Source: Adiantum capillus-veneris (lineage: Eukaryota > Streptophyta > Polypodiopsida > Polypodiales > Pteridaceae). From it: DNA of 64,000 nt. The first letter of the stretch is position 1, and every line of letters starts with the position of its first letter. The notes beneath the pieces are model-generated. The model searched no databases. It was not told the DNA's origin and saw nothing but the letters and a program-made list of their open reading frames with translations. The stretch covers positions 77,672,291 to 77,736,290 of the forward strand of contig CM043948.1 of assembly GCA_014529385.2 (NCBI GenBank), written 5' to 3'. A program made the position numbers and the translations under genes. This document shows positions 12,022 through 25,164 of the stretch, one piece after another.

Positions 12022-12485
12022 CACAAATCTTCTCCATCCCCTCGACAAACAAATGCTACAAGTAGCATGCAAGGAGTCAGGCAGGTTTGGGTACCAAAAG
12101 CATAACTTGTGGATAAACCAAATCAGATCTGGGTGCCTACGATTTCACCAAAGAAACAGAAGAAGGTTCCAAGGATTCGAGCACAGATCAAGCATCTATG
12201 ATCAAGGAACCTAACATGAAAAAGGTTTGGAAGAAAAAGGATCACATATCTTCTCCACACAACGCGAAACCAATCAAACAGTGGCAAGTTAAGTCTCAAC
12301 AGACTCTCAACCACCATTCACCAAGCAAACCGAGCTACCAATGGCGAGAAAAATCTCGACAACCGTCTAAAGTGCTACCAACAGCTGAAGCAATCAGCGT
12401 GCTTAAACACCCTAGTGGTACTATCAAGCAGAGAGGACAAAGGCTACATGATTTGTCTTTGGAAGACACCAGCAGAAAACCTTGA
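12022..12485 (+). pseudogene. Degenerate basic tail with Trp-Lys motifs
   Basis: After the stop at 12019-12021, broken frames keep VWVPKA and IWVPT near 12085-12145, matching the tail at 3505-3840. Further on, another frame (12198-12485) has VWKKK, QWQVKSQQ and QWREKSRQ. The similarity suggests both loci descend from elements sharing a 3' tail domain. Function is unknown. Stops and frameshifts make this copy non-functional. Confidence 0.4.
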
Positions 12486-12714
12486 CATCGGAAACCCTTG
12501 AGTTATTTACTCAAGACCCAACTCTTGCACATCATATTGAGTTGAATTGCATTGATCTTCATAGAATGGTAGAGACAATCACGGCTATGCATAGACACAA
12601 TTGTTCAACCCATGCACACAGTCGTCCTGGAGAACGCCACTAGGAGGAGTGGAAGGGTACTACTAAATACTAAGTAATTAGGGGTAATGTTTGAAGAGGG
12701 AGGAAAAAGTTTCA
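12486..12714 (+). other. 3' untranslated segment and polypurine tract
   Basis: No ORF. The purine run GAAGAGGGAGGAAAAAG (12693-12709) lies just upstream of TTCA and TGTTAACG, fitting the end of the internal region of the element represented by the integrase-protease frame. Confidence 0.55.
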
Positions 12715-13405
12715 TGTTAACGTGTGATTTTTTGTAAAATTACCTAATAATTCCCTTATAATTCTTCAACTGGGGAAAATAGTCGATGAGTGTAAATAGT
12801 ATATATACTATAAAAAAATCATAAAAAATAGTCCTTTTTTTGGTATTTTTGCTAATAGGAAGGCTTAAAAATGGAGAAATCCGACAAAAAACAATAAAGC
12901 TGTGTTTTTCAAGGGATTTTCTTAATTACTAGATTTTCACTTTGCTTTTTTAGAGCATTTTTCTATTTTCTTTGATTTTTCAAATAAAAAGGTAAAAAAT
13001 TAATAATAAATAGCAAGAAACTCAGATGGAAAAACAGAAGACACAATGGTGATAAAAAAGACAAGGCGGACAAGCACAAAAATTTTCAACAAAATCAGAA
13101 GATGGAAGCGGGAAGGCCAAATTAGGCGGCCAAGCATACTTTTGCAAAATTCTTGTAGAATGAGCTATAGGAATCCGATTTTGGAAATTTTTGAGCCTAA
13201 CATAGATTTCATGGCCTAATAGGACTAACGGGGGAATCTAGGGAAAATTGGTTCGGGAAGTTTAGGTATAGATATCCAGCCTAGGCTAAAACCACCTCAT
13301 TTCCACTTGGAGCTTTGCAGAGAGAGCATTTCGGCTTCTTTCGCGCGTCATTTTCGGAGCCCACAGTTGACCTTTTTCAGCGTCGTCTCACATGAGACAT
13401 GAGGG
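12715..13405 (+). mobile_element. Probable LTR with downstream donor-like site
   Basis: It starts TGTTAACGTG after a polypurine tract. TATA-like sequence (TATATATACTATAAAAAA) lies near 12801-12818. A GTAAGT donor-like hexamer follows at 13406-13411. The 3' LTR end was not resolved and no primer-binding site was recognised. Confidence 0.45.
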
Positions 13406-14731
13406 GTAAGTTCCTTACTAATCAATGATCCATTTTGTACGGCCGGTAGTAGGCTAGTCTAAAGTCCTAGAAAAAACCTAGAAGCCGAGCAGTGCACGAA
13501 GACCTACGACCTAAAAGTGACCATAGCGGCCTGCTAGCTTGACCAAATCGGATGGGATTTGAACCATAGCATGCCGTAACATAATAGACCCATTCCATAC
13601 CATCAGATGATCATTTGGCTGGGGTCAAGGGGTCAAGGGGGTCCTCAGTAGAGAATTAGGGTTTTTTGGGAAAGGCCAAAATTCCGACCTGACTCCACAG
13701 ATGGCCTGCTAATGAGGTTCATATACAATGTATATGATTGGTTTGGAGAAATCCATCAAGTAAAGCCCTCGAAAAACAAAAATGGCTTGAAGGTTACAAA
13801 GCGTCAAATTTGACATACGCGGCCAAACTGACTCCAAATGAGCGAAGATTGGACAGGTAGCTTCACGATGATGTTACGGACAAGTCCAAAGCCTCAAAGT
13901 TGACCGACCAACCCAACAGACAGAGTAGTCACAAAAAACGGTGATTTTAGAGTCAACAGAGCACAAAGTGATGCCGTCATGACCAAACTTGACCAAATTC
14001 AATTTGGGACTTGTATTAGGTGTATGAAACATGTTTAGGTCAAAATTTATGTAGAATGCAAAGTTTTTAACCCATTACCTGCAAAATTGTCAAAAAACGC
14101 AAGGAAGTCTTTGTAAGCCAAAATTTGGGTTATGGACAAATTTTCTTGATCCAAATCACCTCATAATTCATAACCAAGGTCTATACCATGTCTAGATCTA
14201 GTCTATGCCAAAAAATGTCAATTTTGAAAGAAAAGTTAATAATCTCGATTATTTACTTTTTGGCCAAAATGGGGCAATTTGGAAAATTTGTCATCATACA
14301 TCCAAAGTACATGTTGTGATAAGCCCACTAGCCAATTTTGAGTCAATTTGGATTTCAAAATCTCAAATTTTCTTTATATCTACTGTTTCAGAGACCTAAA
14401 GTCAAAATCTGGTACCATTTTCACCCTGTACATCCAAATGAGCCCATATTTCCCTCAGTGCATGTAATTGGCATATACTTCAAGCCTATAAAGCCAAGTT
14501 TGCAAAAAAGTTGAAATTTTTCTAGCTATAAATAATCACGATTATTTACTTTGGTTGCAAATTTTTGTTTTGACCATACAATTTTGTTCCTTGCATGATT
14601 TTATGCATCTTTTCTTGTTCAAAAATTGATTTGAAGCAATATGAACCAGATTATTAGCATTTCAGTCTAAAAGGAAATTCTGGAGAAAAATCAGACAACT
14701 CCGCTAACTTTGCACTCTATTCATTGAACAG
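13406..14731 (+). repeat. Leader region with AATAATCG palindromes, possible 5' leader intron
   Basis: AT-rich and non-coding. Two near-palindromes lie about 296 bp apart: 14233-14258 (arms AAGTTAATAATC and GATTATTTACTT around TC) and 14529-14548 (arms TAAATAATC and GATTATTTA around AC). They match the palindrome family in the leader of element B (43713-44605). The region is bounded by GTAAGT at 13406 and by an acceptor-like TTGAACAG ending at 14731, six bases before an ATG, so it may be spliced out. Confidence 0.5.
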
Positions 14732-14736
14732 GATTA

Positions 14737-15609
14737 ATGCAAGCCGCGGAGAAAACCAAGAAAAAGTTAAACCAAAAGGAGAAACTGCAAGAGCTGCCCC
14801 CGTATCAACTGGACCCCGAGTCAGTAACAGCTGCAAAGGCATCTTACCTTTCTATAGAGCAGTTAGAAGAACACCACAACACAGTCTTCACTGGCAGGTT
14901 TTAGAGTGAAGAAGGACATCCGGTGGAGTTGCAGCTCTTGCCTAAAGAGGTCTACGATGTAACTACAAAGCCAGAAACAAAAGAGGCTAACCGCAGGCTG
15001 GGACTCCGCCACTTCTATGAACAAGAGCCCTACGGAGTAGAATTTCAGAAAGCTTACGAGCTTCTGTCCACCATCAAGGAAGACGGAACTGCCTAAATCT
15101 CAGAAAACCAAGGAAATAAGGTAGAGGTTGTAATTACAAAGGAAATAGTGGCAGAGGCACTCAGATTGCCCACTGAAGGGATGACCATGCGAACAAGAGA
15201 TAGGAAAACAACGGGCACGTTTACAAAGGAAACCATTGCGGCTACATTTGCCGATCTCATCCATAAGAAGGTGGAAGAGCCAGCCCGTCTGTACCATCAA
15301 CATTTTCATTTCTTAGCGAAAAGGCCACCAAGGTACACGACACCAAATCACGCCGTGGCCACCACTTTTACACAAGTTCTGAAGTCAACCAACTGACAAG
15401 GTGTGGACCACGCGCAGTATGTGTTGACAACATTGAAGGCCACCAAGAAGGAGGGAAAGATAACATACTTGGGAGCGCCAGAAGTATTGACCAGAATTGC
15501 CTATCATGCCATCGGCATGGCTGACAACCTACCGCCTTCCCCAGATCAGAACACATGGATCTTGGCAGCTCAACCCTCTCCGAGATCTACAAGATCTGGT
15601 AATCAATGA
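14737..15609 (+). pseudogene. Broken ORF resembling plant-transposon / retrotransposon N-terminal proteins
   Basis: A single frame from the ATG at 14737 is interrupted by TAG at about 14908, TAA at about 15096 and TGA at 15394-15396, giving about 290 codons. Visible features are a lysine-rich start, EANRRLGLRHFYEQEP, VVITKEIVAEALRLPTEG and TYLGAPEVLTRIAYHAIG. The 'I..AL.LP' segment recalls the putative plant transposon protein or plant-mobile-domain-like regions found beside plant gag genes; this is a weak, memory-based match. The ORF starts right after an acceptor-like site. It ends where a minus-strand pseudogene begins, so its 3' part is lost at a junction near 15610. Confidence 0.45.
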
Positions 15610-18588
15610 TCATCAATGTTTGACTCTGCCACTCCTAGCCATATCGGATATTCAGGATCTGCGGGTCTCACAAGAACAAGATCCCCTTTTCTTACATCAA
15701 TTTGAGGCCTAAAGGCCTCTTGTGGCCTTGCACTTTGAGGACCAACATAGTGATCATTCAATTCTTCATATCCTTGAAACTCATCTCTGTCTTCCTCTAT
15801 CTCTTGCATTCGATGACTCCCTATAGTCTTTGGCCAAAATGTTCTATATTCACCAACGTGTTTATTGGTTGGTTGTTCAAGCTCATTGATTATGTTTTGC
15901 CAATAAGTGATAACAGGCTCCATGTATTTTGTGGAGTCATGGTCCTTTCCCTTTAACAGAGAACATCTTTTCCAAAATTCAAGATATGACTTAATCCCTT
16001 GAATAACAAGCGGACTATCTCTCACATAGTCTGCTATAGGTACCACATCTGGATAGCCTGTTGGTAATTTTGGTTTTCCCTGGTCATCTTTTTTCCACAA
16101 CTCAATTCCCGACTCCTTTGGCATCCAATCGGGTGATTTGGGATGAATTTTGTATTGCATTACTGGGACTTCACCTTGCATATAGAAACGAAATTGAAGT
16201 GGCTTAGAGTGTCCGACTAGAGCATCTTGTCCATCACACATGTACCCTTGCACAAAGGATTTAAAGTCAGGAAGTTGTGTCATAAAAAATGGTGCTAGAG
16301 CTGAGCTTTCACATTTTTGAAAATATTCCATCATATGTGGAAAAGTGAGTGTCATTCCTGTTCGTAATCTTTTTGAGAACCTACTAAACATTGCATCTAT
16401 GTCCTCATGTGTATGACCCACCATTAAGAATCCCAAATGCACGGTTTTGAAAACTCCTTTTGCTACTAACAAGGATAAGTATACAAAAAAATATCGATTT
16501 TTATTCTCTCCTGTACAATTATCTAGCTGTAGCAAAATATTCTCATGCAATTTTTGAAATACAAGAGTGGATATGGTATCCACAACACATTGAGAGGAAG
16601 TTGATTGTATGTGTACAATCTCTTCATTACATCCTTGGATGGCCAACGGTGGTGTCATTGTTGATGCATTCCTCTCACGCTCTTGCTTCATTTTGTCTTG
16701 GAGGTCTAGAGCTCTCCTTGAGTTGAATGCATTGAATAACGTTACATTGCTGCGTGGCATACCATCATGGCATAAATCTCCTAGTCCATGTTTTTCTATT
16801 CTTTCCAGATTCTGTAAGCATAATGCAAGGGAACCAATTGTAGCATTGGGATCTGAAGGCCATAGACCATTAAGTGAGAAGTGACCATACATTCCATGAC
16901 CATGTCCATGTGTTATCATACCTATTAATGATACTTGCAATTGATATACATTCACATAATCTTTTGAGTTCACACGCAACCTAGGTATTGCTGTCTTTTT
17001 TTGATCCATTTTATCATGTATAATGCATAAATACTTATCCTTTTGCAACTAGGAGAACTTACGCCAGGTGCAGTACACATTCCTACAACTTTTTTGTTGC
17101 AACATGTGAATTCGACGTTCATCCTTCAAACGTGCAATCATCTCGTCATCCTTTGTTGACTCTAGTTGAGACTTTATTCGACTACACACAACACATTTGG
17201 AGAACTCACTTGTTTTTGACAATGTCACATTAGCAAACTCTGTATTCCAAATCCTATTGAATGTCGTTCTAGACATTGGCTTGAGACTCATACTGTCAAG
17301 TGTTTTATTGACATCATGTAAAATGCCTACTTGCTTGTACGTGTTTGGTATTGCAAGCAAAGTTTCCCTAGTACCATATTCCATGGTTCTACACTTATGT
17401 GGCATTCTCTCCAAGTTTTCATCAACAAAAGAGCGCATCAATGCCCTTCCCATTTTTGTATGGTCTCTTCCTTTTCTCAGGACACCATCATTACCATGCA
17501 CTGAGCATCTAACTCCATTCTCAAAATGTTCACGGTAATGATAAAATGAAGTTTTTGGAATGCCATGAATTCGTACCAAGCTCTACTGCAAACCTCAGTG
17601 CCATTAAAATAAAACACATAGCATGTCTTTGTAGTTGTTTTTTTCTCACGCCATGTAGTCAACATTGTATCATACACATAGTTTGTTCTATTTTGCAAAC
17701 TCTGTCCCCAAAATTCATTGCGCATAGCCATGACCTTATCTCGATTGGCATATTGACAACACCTTTTGGAACAACAATCTATGGTTGAAACAAGCTGGAA
17801 AGATGCTAGAGATGCTTGATTGGATCTCGTAGAAGCTTTCATTGACATTTTTGGCTTCCTATTTACAAAGAAATATTTCCTCTTTTTTGAAATAGGCTTT
17901 ACCAAATAAGCTGATTCAATGCATGTGTCTTGTAATGCATGCATAGCATGTAGATCCTCATAGCATAAAAATTCTTTTCAATCCATAGTTGTCACTCTCT
18001 TGATAGGCCAACTAACTAGATTAATGCTACATACACTAGCTTCTGCAAAAATAGTAGCCTCATCTGCATAGGATGTTTCGATACCAATAGCAATGTTATC
18101 TTCACCTAGCTCACCAAAGTTTATAGAGTCAAACGGACACACATACATGACAACCCGTTCGTCTACTACATGTGTTTTGCTTTCATCCCAAAGTTGAACC
18201 CTCTTATCCTTCCAAACCTCTCTGTAGCTCATTCCATTACATTGTGCATCCAATGCTCCTTCTGCTTTGTCAGCCTCATGCACAGAAGCCCCTTTGTACT
18301 GCATCTCATTTTTATATGTTGCAACAACCCACTACTCCATTTCACAATACTATGAAAAGCATCTCCCACTGTCAATGCATCCATTGTTCGGAAAGGGATG
18401 AGTGCTTTCTTTTCAAAACACAAATCAACTGACACTGATACATTGCCTTCCTCAATAAGCATGCCAGAACAATATGCACTTGGATTTATTTCAAATCCAG
18501 TCCCAATGGCAACCTTTTGTGTCGCTACAAACATACACACTCTATCACCATGATTGAAATTAGCCATAACCTGCAAGAACATTTGCAA
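15603..18588 (-). pseudogene. DUF7869-type transposase-like gene, frameshifted
   Basis: Read from 18588 to 15603. The first part (18588-18229) has VSVDLCFEKKALIPFR and DALTVGDAFHSIVKW, resembling DUF8039-like regions of plant transposon proteins. A frameshift leads to 18304-17978, then a stop, then 17944-17477 with a Cys-rich CCSKRCCQ and NGTEVCSRAW. A second frameshift near 17575 leads to 17579-15603, interrupted by TAG at 17049-17051. That last part has LQLDNCTGENKN and GHTHEDID, the hallmark motifs of DUF7869 proteins, whose acidic residues suggest an RNase H-fold DDE nuclease. A splice-acceptor-like TTGCAG near 18572 suggests an upstream exon. The C-terminus is cut at the junction with the plus-strand ORF. 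Palindromic arrays lie on both sides, at a distance on the left. Confidence 0.75.
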
Positions 18589-18662
18589 GAATATTTGTTA
18601 AACAAACCGCTTTCAGAGTATATTGATTTACGTAGCATAAAGCATAACAAGTATGTATGTAG

Positions 18663-20450
18663 GTGTTTCATGAGAAGCACCCTGTGGCGCGAAGGTCATA
18701 GGGTTCCCTCTATGCTACTAAGAATCTCTTTGTGCTCTATGCTCTATCGTCTATGCTCTATGATCTATATTGACATCCTATGGCCCCTAGACCACAAGGT
18801 GCCCCCATTGTTTCCAAAAAACAACCATTGTTTTGCTATGGCCCTAGGGCCATAGCTCTCTATGCCGGTATAAAGCACTATTTGCTCTATATTAACTCCC
18901 TAAGTCCTAAAGGCCATAGTGTTGCCCTCAAGATCACCTCACGGAGTTTCATGTCAAGTATATATACATCCTATGGCTTAGGGCCATAGGGAGTTTCATG
19001 TCAAGTATATATACATCCTATGGCACCCCATGACCCTAGGGCCATAAGATCTCCAAATGAAACATACAACAATGTATGGCCCTTGACCTTATACATTGCA
19101 ACCCCATGACCCTAGGGCCATAGGATCGGCATATGAAACATACGACAATGTATGGCACTTGAGCTTATACATTGCAACCCCATGACCCTAGGGCTATAGG
19201 ATTTCCAAATGGAACATAGGGCAACGTATGGCCCTTGAGTTTATACATTGCCACCCTATGGCCCTAGGGCCACAAGACTTCAAAACATACAAAAAGAAAA
19301 CCTATGGCCCTAAGCCCAAGGGTGTGAGTTCAAGGGTGGCCAAGATGTCAATGCATCCCCATGGCCCTGTGGCCATAGGATTTCCAAATGGAACATAGGA
19401 CAACATATGGCCCTTGAGCTTATACATTGACACCCTATGGCCTTAGGGCCACAAGATCTCACAACATACAAAAATAAAACCTATGGCCAAGATATCAAAG
19501 GTGGCCAACATATCAATGCAGCCCCATGGCCCTAGGGCCATAGGATCTCTATATGGAACATGTGGCACCCTATGGCCCTTGAGCTTATACATTGCCACCC
19601 CATGACCCTAGGGCCATAGGATTTCCAAATGGAACATAGGCAATGTATGGCCCTTGAGCTTATACATTGCCACCCTATGGCCCTAGGGCCACAAGATCTC
19701 ACAACATACAATAAGACAACCTATGGCCCCTAAGCTCAAGGGTGCGGGTTCAAGGGTGGCCAAGATATCAATGCAGCCCCATGGCCCTAGGGCCATAGGA
19801 TCTCTATATGGGACATGTGGCACCCTATGGCCCTTGAGCTTATACATTGCCACCCCATTACCCTAGGGCCATAGGATTTCCAAATGGAACATAGGCAATG
19901 TATGGCCCTTGAGCTTATACATTGCCACCCCATTACCCTAGGGCCATAGGATTTCCAAATGGAACATAGGCAATGTATGGCCATTGAGCTTATACATTGC
20001 CACCCCATGGCCCTAGGGCCGTAGGATCTCCATATGGGACATGTGGCACCCTATGGCCCTTGAGCTTACATATTGCCACCCCATGATCAACCTAGGGCCA
20101 TAGGATCTCCAACTAAAAAGTAGGGCAATGTATGGCTCTTGAGCTTATACATTGTCGTGGACCTAGGGCCATAGGATCTCCAATTGGAACATAGGGCTAT
20201 GTATTGGAGCTTATCCATTGTCACCCCTAAACCCTAGGGCCATAGGATTTCCAAATGGAATATAGGGCAACTTATGGCTCTTGAGCTTATACATTGCCAC
20301 CCTATGGCCCTAGGTCCACAAGCTTTCACATTGCCACCGTAGGGCCACAAGGATCTCACAAGATAGAAGAAGAAAACCCTAGGACATAGGATTTTTAAAT
20401 GGAACTGAGTGCACGCTTTGATTCTTGACCTTGAACATTGCCGCCCTATG
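18663..20450. repeat. Second CTATGGCC palindrome array (short A-type, long B-type)
   Basis: Positions 18663-18930 closely match the A-type block at 7021-7260, including the run of 'ctatgctctat' phrases. From about 18950 to 20450 the units are B-type with the core CCCTAGGGCCATAGG and the spacer GAGCTTATACATTGCCACC. A clean 77-bp period is seen from about 19836 to 20066. Orientation and A-then-B order equal those of the first array, so this is a direct duplicate or the far part of one array split by the insert at 10931-18662. Confidence 0.9.
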
Positions 20451-21501
<1,051 letters not shown>

Positions 21502-22461
21502 TGTTGACCGCTGGGTCAACAACACAACATAACTCAAGTTTCGTACCAAAGTCTTATCTTTTGCGAGTTATGAAATGCTGCGGATTATGGCTATAAACAT
21601 CATTTGTAATGAGTAGTTATTCTAGTTTCAGAATCCGGGGTGCAATGGCACTTCCATATTGTAAATACAAAGCCATTTGACCCTTTCAACCCCATTTTTG
21701 GTTAAACCTAAGGTAGCCTTAGTATATAAGGTACCTAGGTCATTTTGTAAAGGGGGGACTTTTAATCATAATCAAAAAACTATAGCACTACTGTCTACTG
21801 TGTGTAAGAGAGAAAGAGAGTGAGCATGAGCTTTATCCTCTTGCTACACCCGGCTCGCTCAACACATTGGAGATCAGACTGCACCATTGCTATAGGCTCG
21901 AGGAGAGCTACGCGACAACGCCAAGCATTCCACGCGAGACAAAGCGCACACGTCGACGCATCTACGAGCTATTTGTGGTCGTAAGTGTATCAAATGATGT
22001 ATGTTTTCTGCATGCTAGTAGTCTATAGAATCGTGGAGACATAAGCTACGCATAGGTACTCATAAATTTCAGTTTCGGGCACTTTCAAAATTCTGCTATC
22101 TCATCCTACGCGTTTTCCGCAGATAGGTTAGAGTGAGGGTTTTGAGTGTAGAAGCTTAGGGACAGGTGTATCCTAGTGAGGGGATGGTGTTCCTTGAGTT
22201 TCATACGAATCTGGCATGATTAGGTAAGTTACCTTCCGTATGTGTGTATGTGGCTAGGTGGCGTAGTTGAGAGCAGTGAGGTTCTTGATTGTGGTTTAGT
22301 TGGACTTCCAGAGTGTTGTATGTGTAGGATGGTCTTAGCCTGACAAGCTAAAGAGATCTCCTCCGTGTGCCTATCGTGTCATCTGTGTCCTCGATTGACA
22401 TTATGTTGATCTAGGTAGTGTTTGCATGCACTTCATGGGTGTGTGAGTCACTCCAGCAACA
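21502..22461 (+). mobile_element. 5' LTR of an Athila/Tat-like element
   Basis: The right end (CAACA at 22461) is fixed by the primer-binding site that follows. The left end is tentative: TGTTGACC at 21502 begins a near-palindrome with GGTCAACA. A TATA-like TATATAAG lies at 21723-21730 and a donor-like GTAAGT at 21981-21986, as in other LTRs of this window. The coding part of this element was not found; only its leader remains, split by element A. Confidence 0.55.
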
Positions 22462-22462
22462 T

Positions 22463-22480
22463 TGGCGCCGCTGCCGGGGA
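22463..22480 (+). other. Primer-binding site, tRNA-Asp type
   Basis: TGGCGCCGCTGCCGGGGA differs by one base from the TGGCGCCGTTGCCGGGGA site common in plant Athila/Tat Ty3/gypsy elements, complementary to the 3' end of tRNA-Asp. It starts one base after an LTR ending in CA. Confidence 0.85.
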
Positions 22481-23765
22481 CACAAGGACCTAAGTAGGTT
22501 TACGACTAACACTCGTGTGATGGTTGCTTGATTTAGTTTCGGCTAAATAAAGTGTTTTTTGTAAGTGGATCCAGAAGAGGATATTCCGTGATCAAGTGGA
22601 TAGCCAGGAAGCGTGTGTCTTGCCGAGGGTCTGCGACTAGATAGGTTTAGTTAGGATCTATGGATTAGAGTAGGTTGTGGTGTAGAGAGTAGGAGTTGGA
22701 GTGGTAGATGTGGTGGTAGGTTGACTTGAGAGTCCGTGTGAGGCTAGGAAGAAACCAAGACATCAAAATCACCATCTCACATTGATAAGTAGGAGTAGGG
22801 TAAGTAGGATATCTTGATTACTGATCTAGAGTACTTTATGCATGTCTTATTTGCTATTAGGCTCATCAGAGAAGTGGAAAACACTAAGTAGGAAAGACGG
22901 TAAATTGTGTTTGGAAGCTAATTTGAAGTCCAAAATTTTTTGTGATTATTGCTGAGAGCTCTACAGAGCACAGGGAATACTACTGCCAGAAAAAAATTGC
23001 ATTTTAAGACAGTAGACATCCTACGCGTAGGATGTCTCCAGGGCACTTTTGGCAGGGAATTTGGGGAAATTGAGGTTACTAGTGGGTTCAGAGGGTAGGT
23101 TTTACCCTAGTAGCATATTGACTTGGGTGTTTTTCCCTATTTTTGTTGACCAAAAGCCAAAAGGCGGAGTCAAAAAATGTAAAATTTCAGAAAAGGCTTA
23201 AATTGAGTGATTTTTGCATGCTTTTGCAATTGTGAAGAATGCTTGCACTTGCTGAGAGCATAAGGAAGCATCAGAGACACTTCAGTCTGAAAAAATAAGC
23301 AGTACATATCCTACACGTAGGATGTCTACAGGGTGATCTGAGCATTTTTTTGAAATTCTGACTTGACCAGTGTGTTTAGAAGGTAGGTTTTACCCTATTT
23401 TCACCTGGAAAGTGGAAATTTGACCATATCTTGACAGGATAAGGCCAGATAGACTGAAATTGCCAGACATCCTACCCAATTTGTGCCAAAGCATTATTTT
23501 GAGACCAAAACCATAATATGGCTCCATGAACATGTCTTGAATGATATATTAAGTGACTGAAAGGGGTTTCACCTCATTTGGGTGAGAAAATTGGGTTCAA
23601 AGCGGACTTTAGCACTTTTGACTGAAAAAAAAAGGCAAGAACAGCTAAAATTTGAGACTTTTGAAATCCAAACCAAAATCTAAGCATACCACTGGGTTAC
23701 TGACATCAAGGGGAAGCTGGGGGACAAGTGTGGGGTCAAACAGACCAAAAAGACATCCTACGCGT
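22481..23765 (+). repeat. Leader with CCTACGCGTAGG palindromes, left part
   Basis: Non-coding. It holds a perfect 24-bp palindrome at 23014-23037 (arm AGACATCCTACG), an imperfect one at 23304-23327, a half-site near 23464, and the left half of another (23751-23765) cut by element A. Sequence before each palindrome is partly repeated (for example the 'aagcataccac' and 'cagaccaaaaag' contexts), so these are diverged tandem units. Spacing alternates between about 285-290 and about 160 bp. Confidence 0.75.
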
Positions 23766-24590
23766 TGTCGTGCTGTGACACGTACATAGTGGGAACGCAT
23801 GCTACAAGATCTATCTTGTATTTTTTTAGATACATAATTATATTTCCTATAGTGTACATATGCATATTTAAGTATAATAATAAGCCTTCTATCTCATCCT
23901 ATTATTTTTCTCAAGGGTAACATATCCTTACTTTACCATTAGAAAATACTATGGGAAAAGCATCAATAGCTCCGTCTCTTTAACTTGGGGCAAAAAGCAT
24001 TGATTCTTTATTTTTACTATTTCATTATCATCTCACACCCTAGCTAGATCCTATATCTAGGGTAAACTCCAATATATATATATTCTATGTATTTTTTATA
24101 CTTTTCTTATATTTCTTTTTAAATAGCTACTAGGAGAGAATCAAATCCTAGTGGGACACTAGGTGGCATGATTTCAAAGATACACTTATTTTAATGCATT
24201 ATTGCAAGCATGATTACAAAACATTGTCAAGGAGCAATGTCATGCTTTCATATGGCATGAGGTGTCCTTTGGAATTAAATGAAAGTCTAGGCTAAGGAGA
24301 CCACATGAAGACTTTTGCTGCCATAAATGGACCCTATTTTGATGAATTGTTTACACAAGGTTCCAATCCGAATTGGAAAACAATTTTAAAATGAAAATCG
24401 TAGCTAATGAGCTGAAGTTTTTGCCCATATTTTTACTTTTTTATTTGGAGCTACGGTTGAGAAGATATGATCAAAATACTGGACCCCACTCTTCCCACAT
24501 CATGCAGGGACAGCTCATTTCCAACTTTTCCAATCCCTGTTCACATTGGCTCCTCTTTTCTTGTGTAAACCCTTGTGGGTTCCCTTCACC

Positions 24591-24600
24591 TATAAAAGGG
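24591..24600 (+). promoter_or_regulatory. TATA box of element A 5' LTR
   Basis: TATAAAAGGG, with equivalents at 32698-32705 in the 3' LTR and 62364-62371 (minus) in the right-hand copy. It would start the genomic RNA. The spaced GT-rich and CACC sequence upstream has no recognised factor site. Confidence 0.75.
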
Positions 24601-25164
24601 TACCTCTTCTTCCTTGGAAAGAACTCAAGCATTCAAGCCATTGATGAGAGGAATTCTTGAGGGAGTGAGTAGTAATGTCTAATTGTACTTAGCCATTAAC
24701 ATAAGCCCAAGCCTACACTTTCTCCTAGCGGGAGACTAGCCATTCTTGCAACAAGCTAACCTTGGAAGATCAACTCTAATCAAAGAAGGTCTTGCACTTG
24801 GTGTATCAATCAAAGTGGAATTATCCACTCTTCTTCTCTCTCCATCAATAATGGTGCCGAAGGGTTTGTCAAGTAAGATGTGTTCTACATTGTTGTTTTC
24901 TTGATTTCTTATTGTTTTCCTTTTCATCTCTAATCCAATATATATATATATATATGTGTGTGTGTATCTAATCTCATCTCCTTAACCAAATCTATCTCTC
25001 TCACTCTTAGTAATTCATCCTCTCTACAAATTTTAGGTTTTCTTGCTACAGGTACATCTCTCCTCGCAGTATCCTTATTGCCTACGGGCAAGAATAGGGC
25101 TTGGGAGGGAAACTTCTCATCTCTTCACTTCTCTCATATCTACATTTCTCACATACTATCCTAG

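Noticed and set aside
19787-20008. Minus-strand ORF with a repeating peptide of about 26 residues
   Set aside because: It is the 77-bp array unit (divisible into near-whole codons) read through; no start or conservation supports it.
24373-24660. 95-codon ORF in the element A LTR, present again at 32480
   Set aside because: It spans the TATA box and so lies mostly upstream of the likely transcript start; its conservation follows from LTR similarity.
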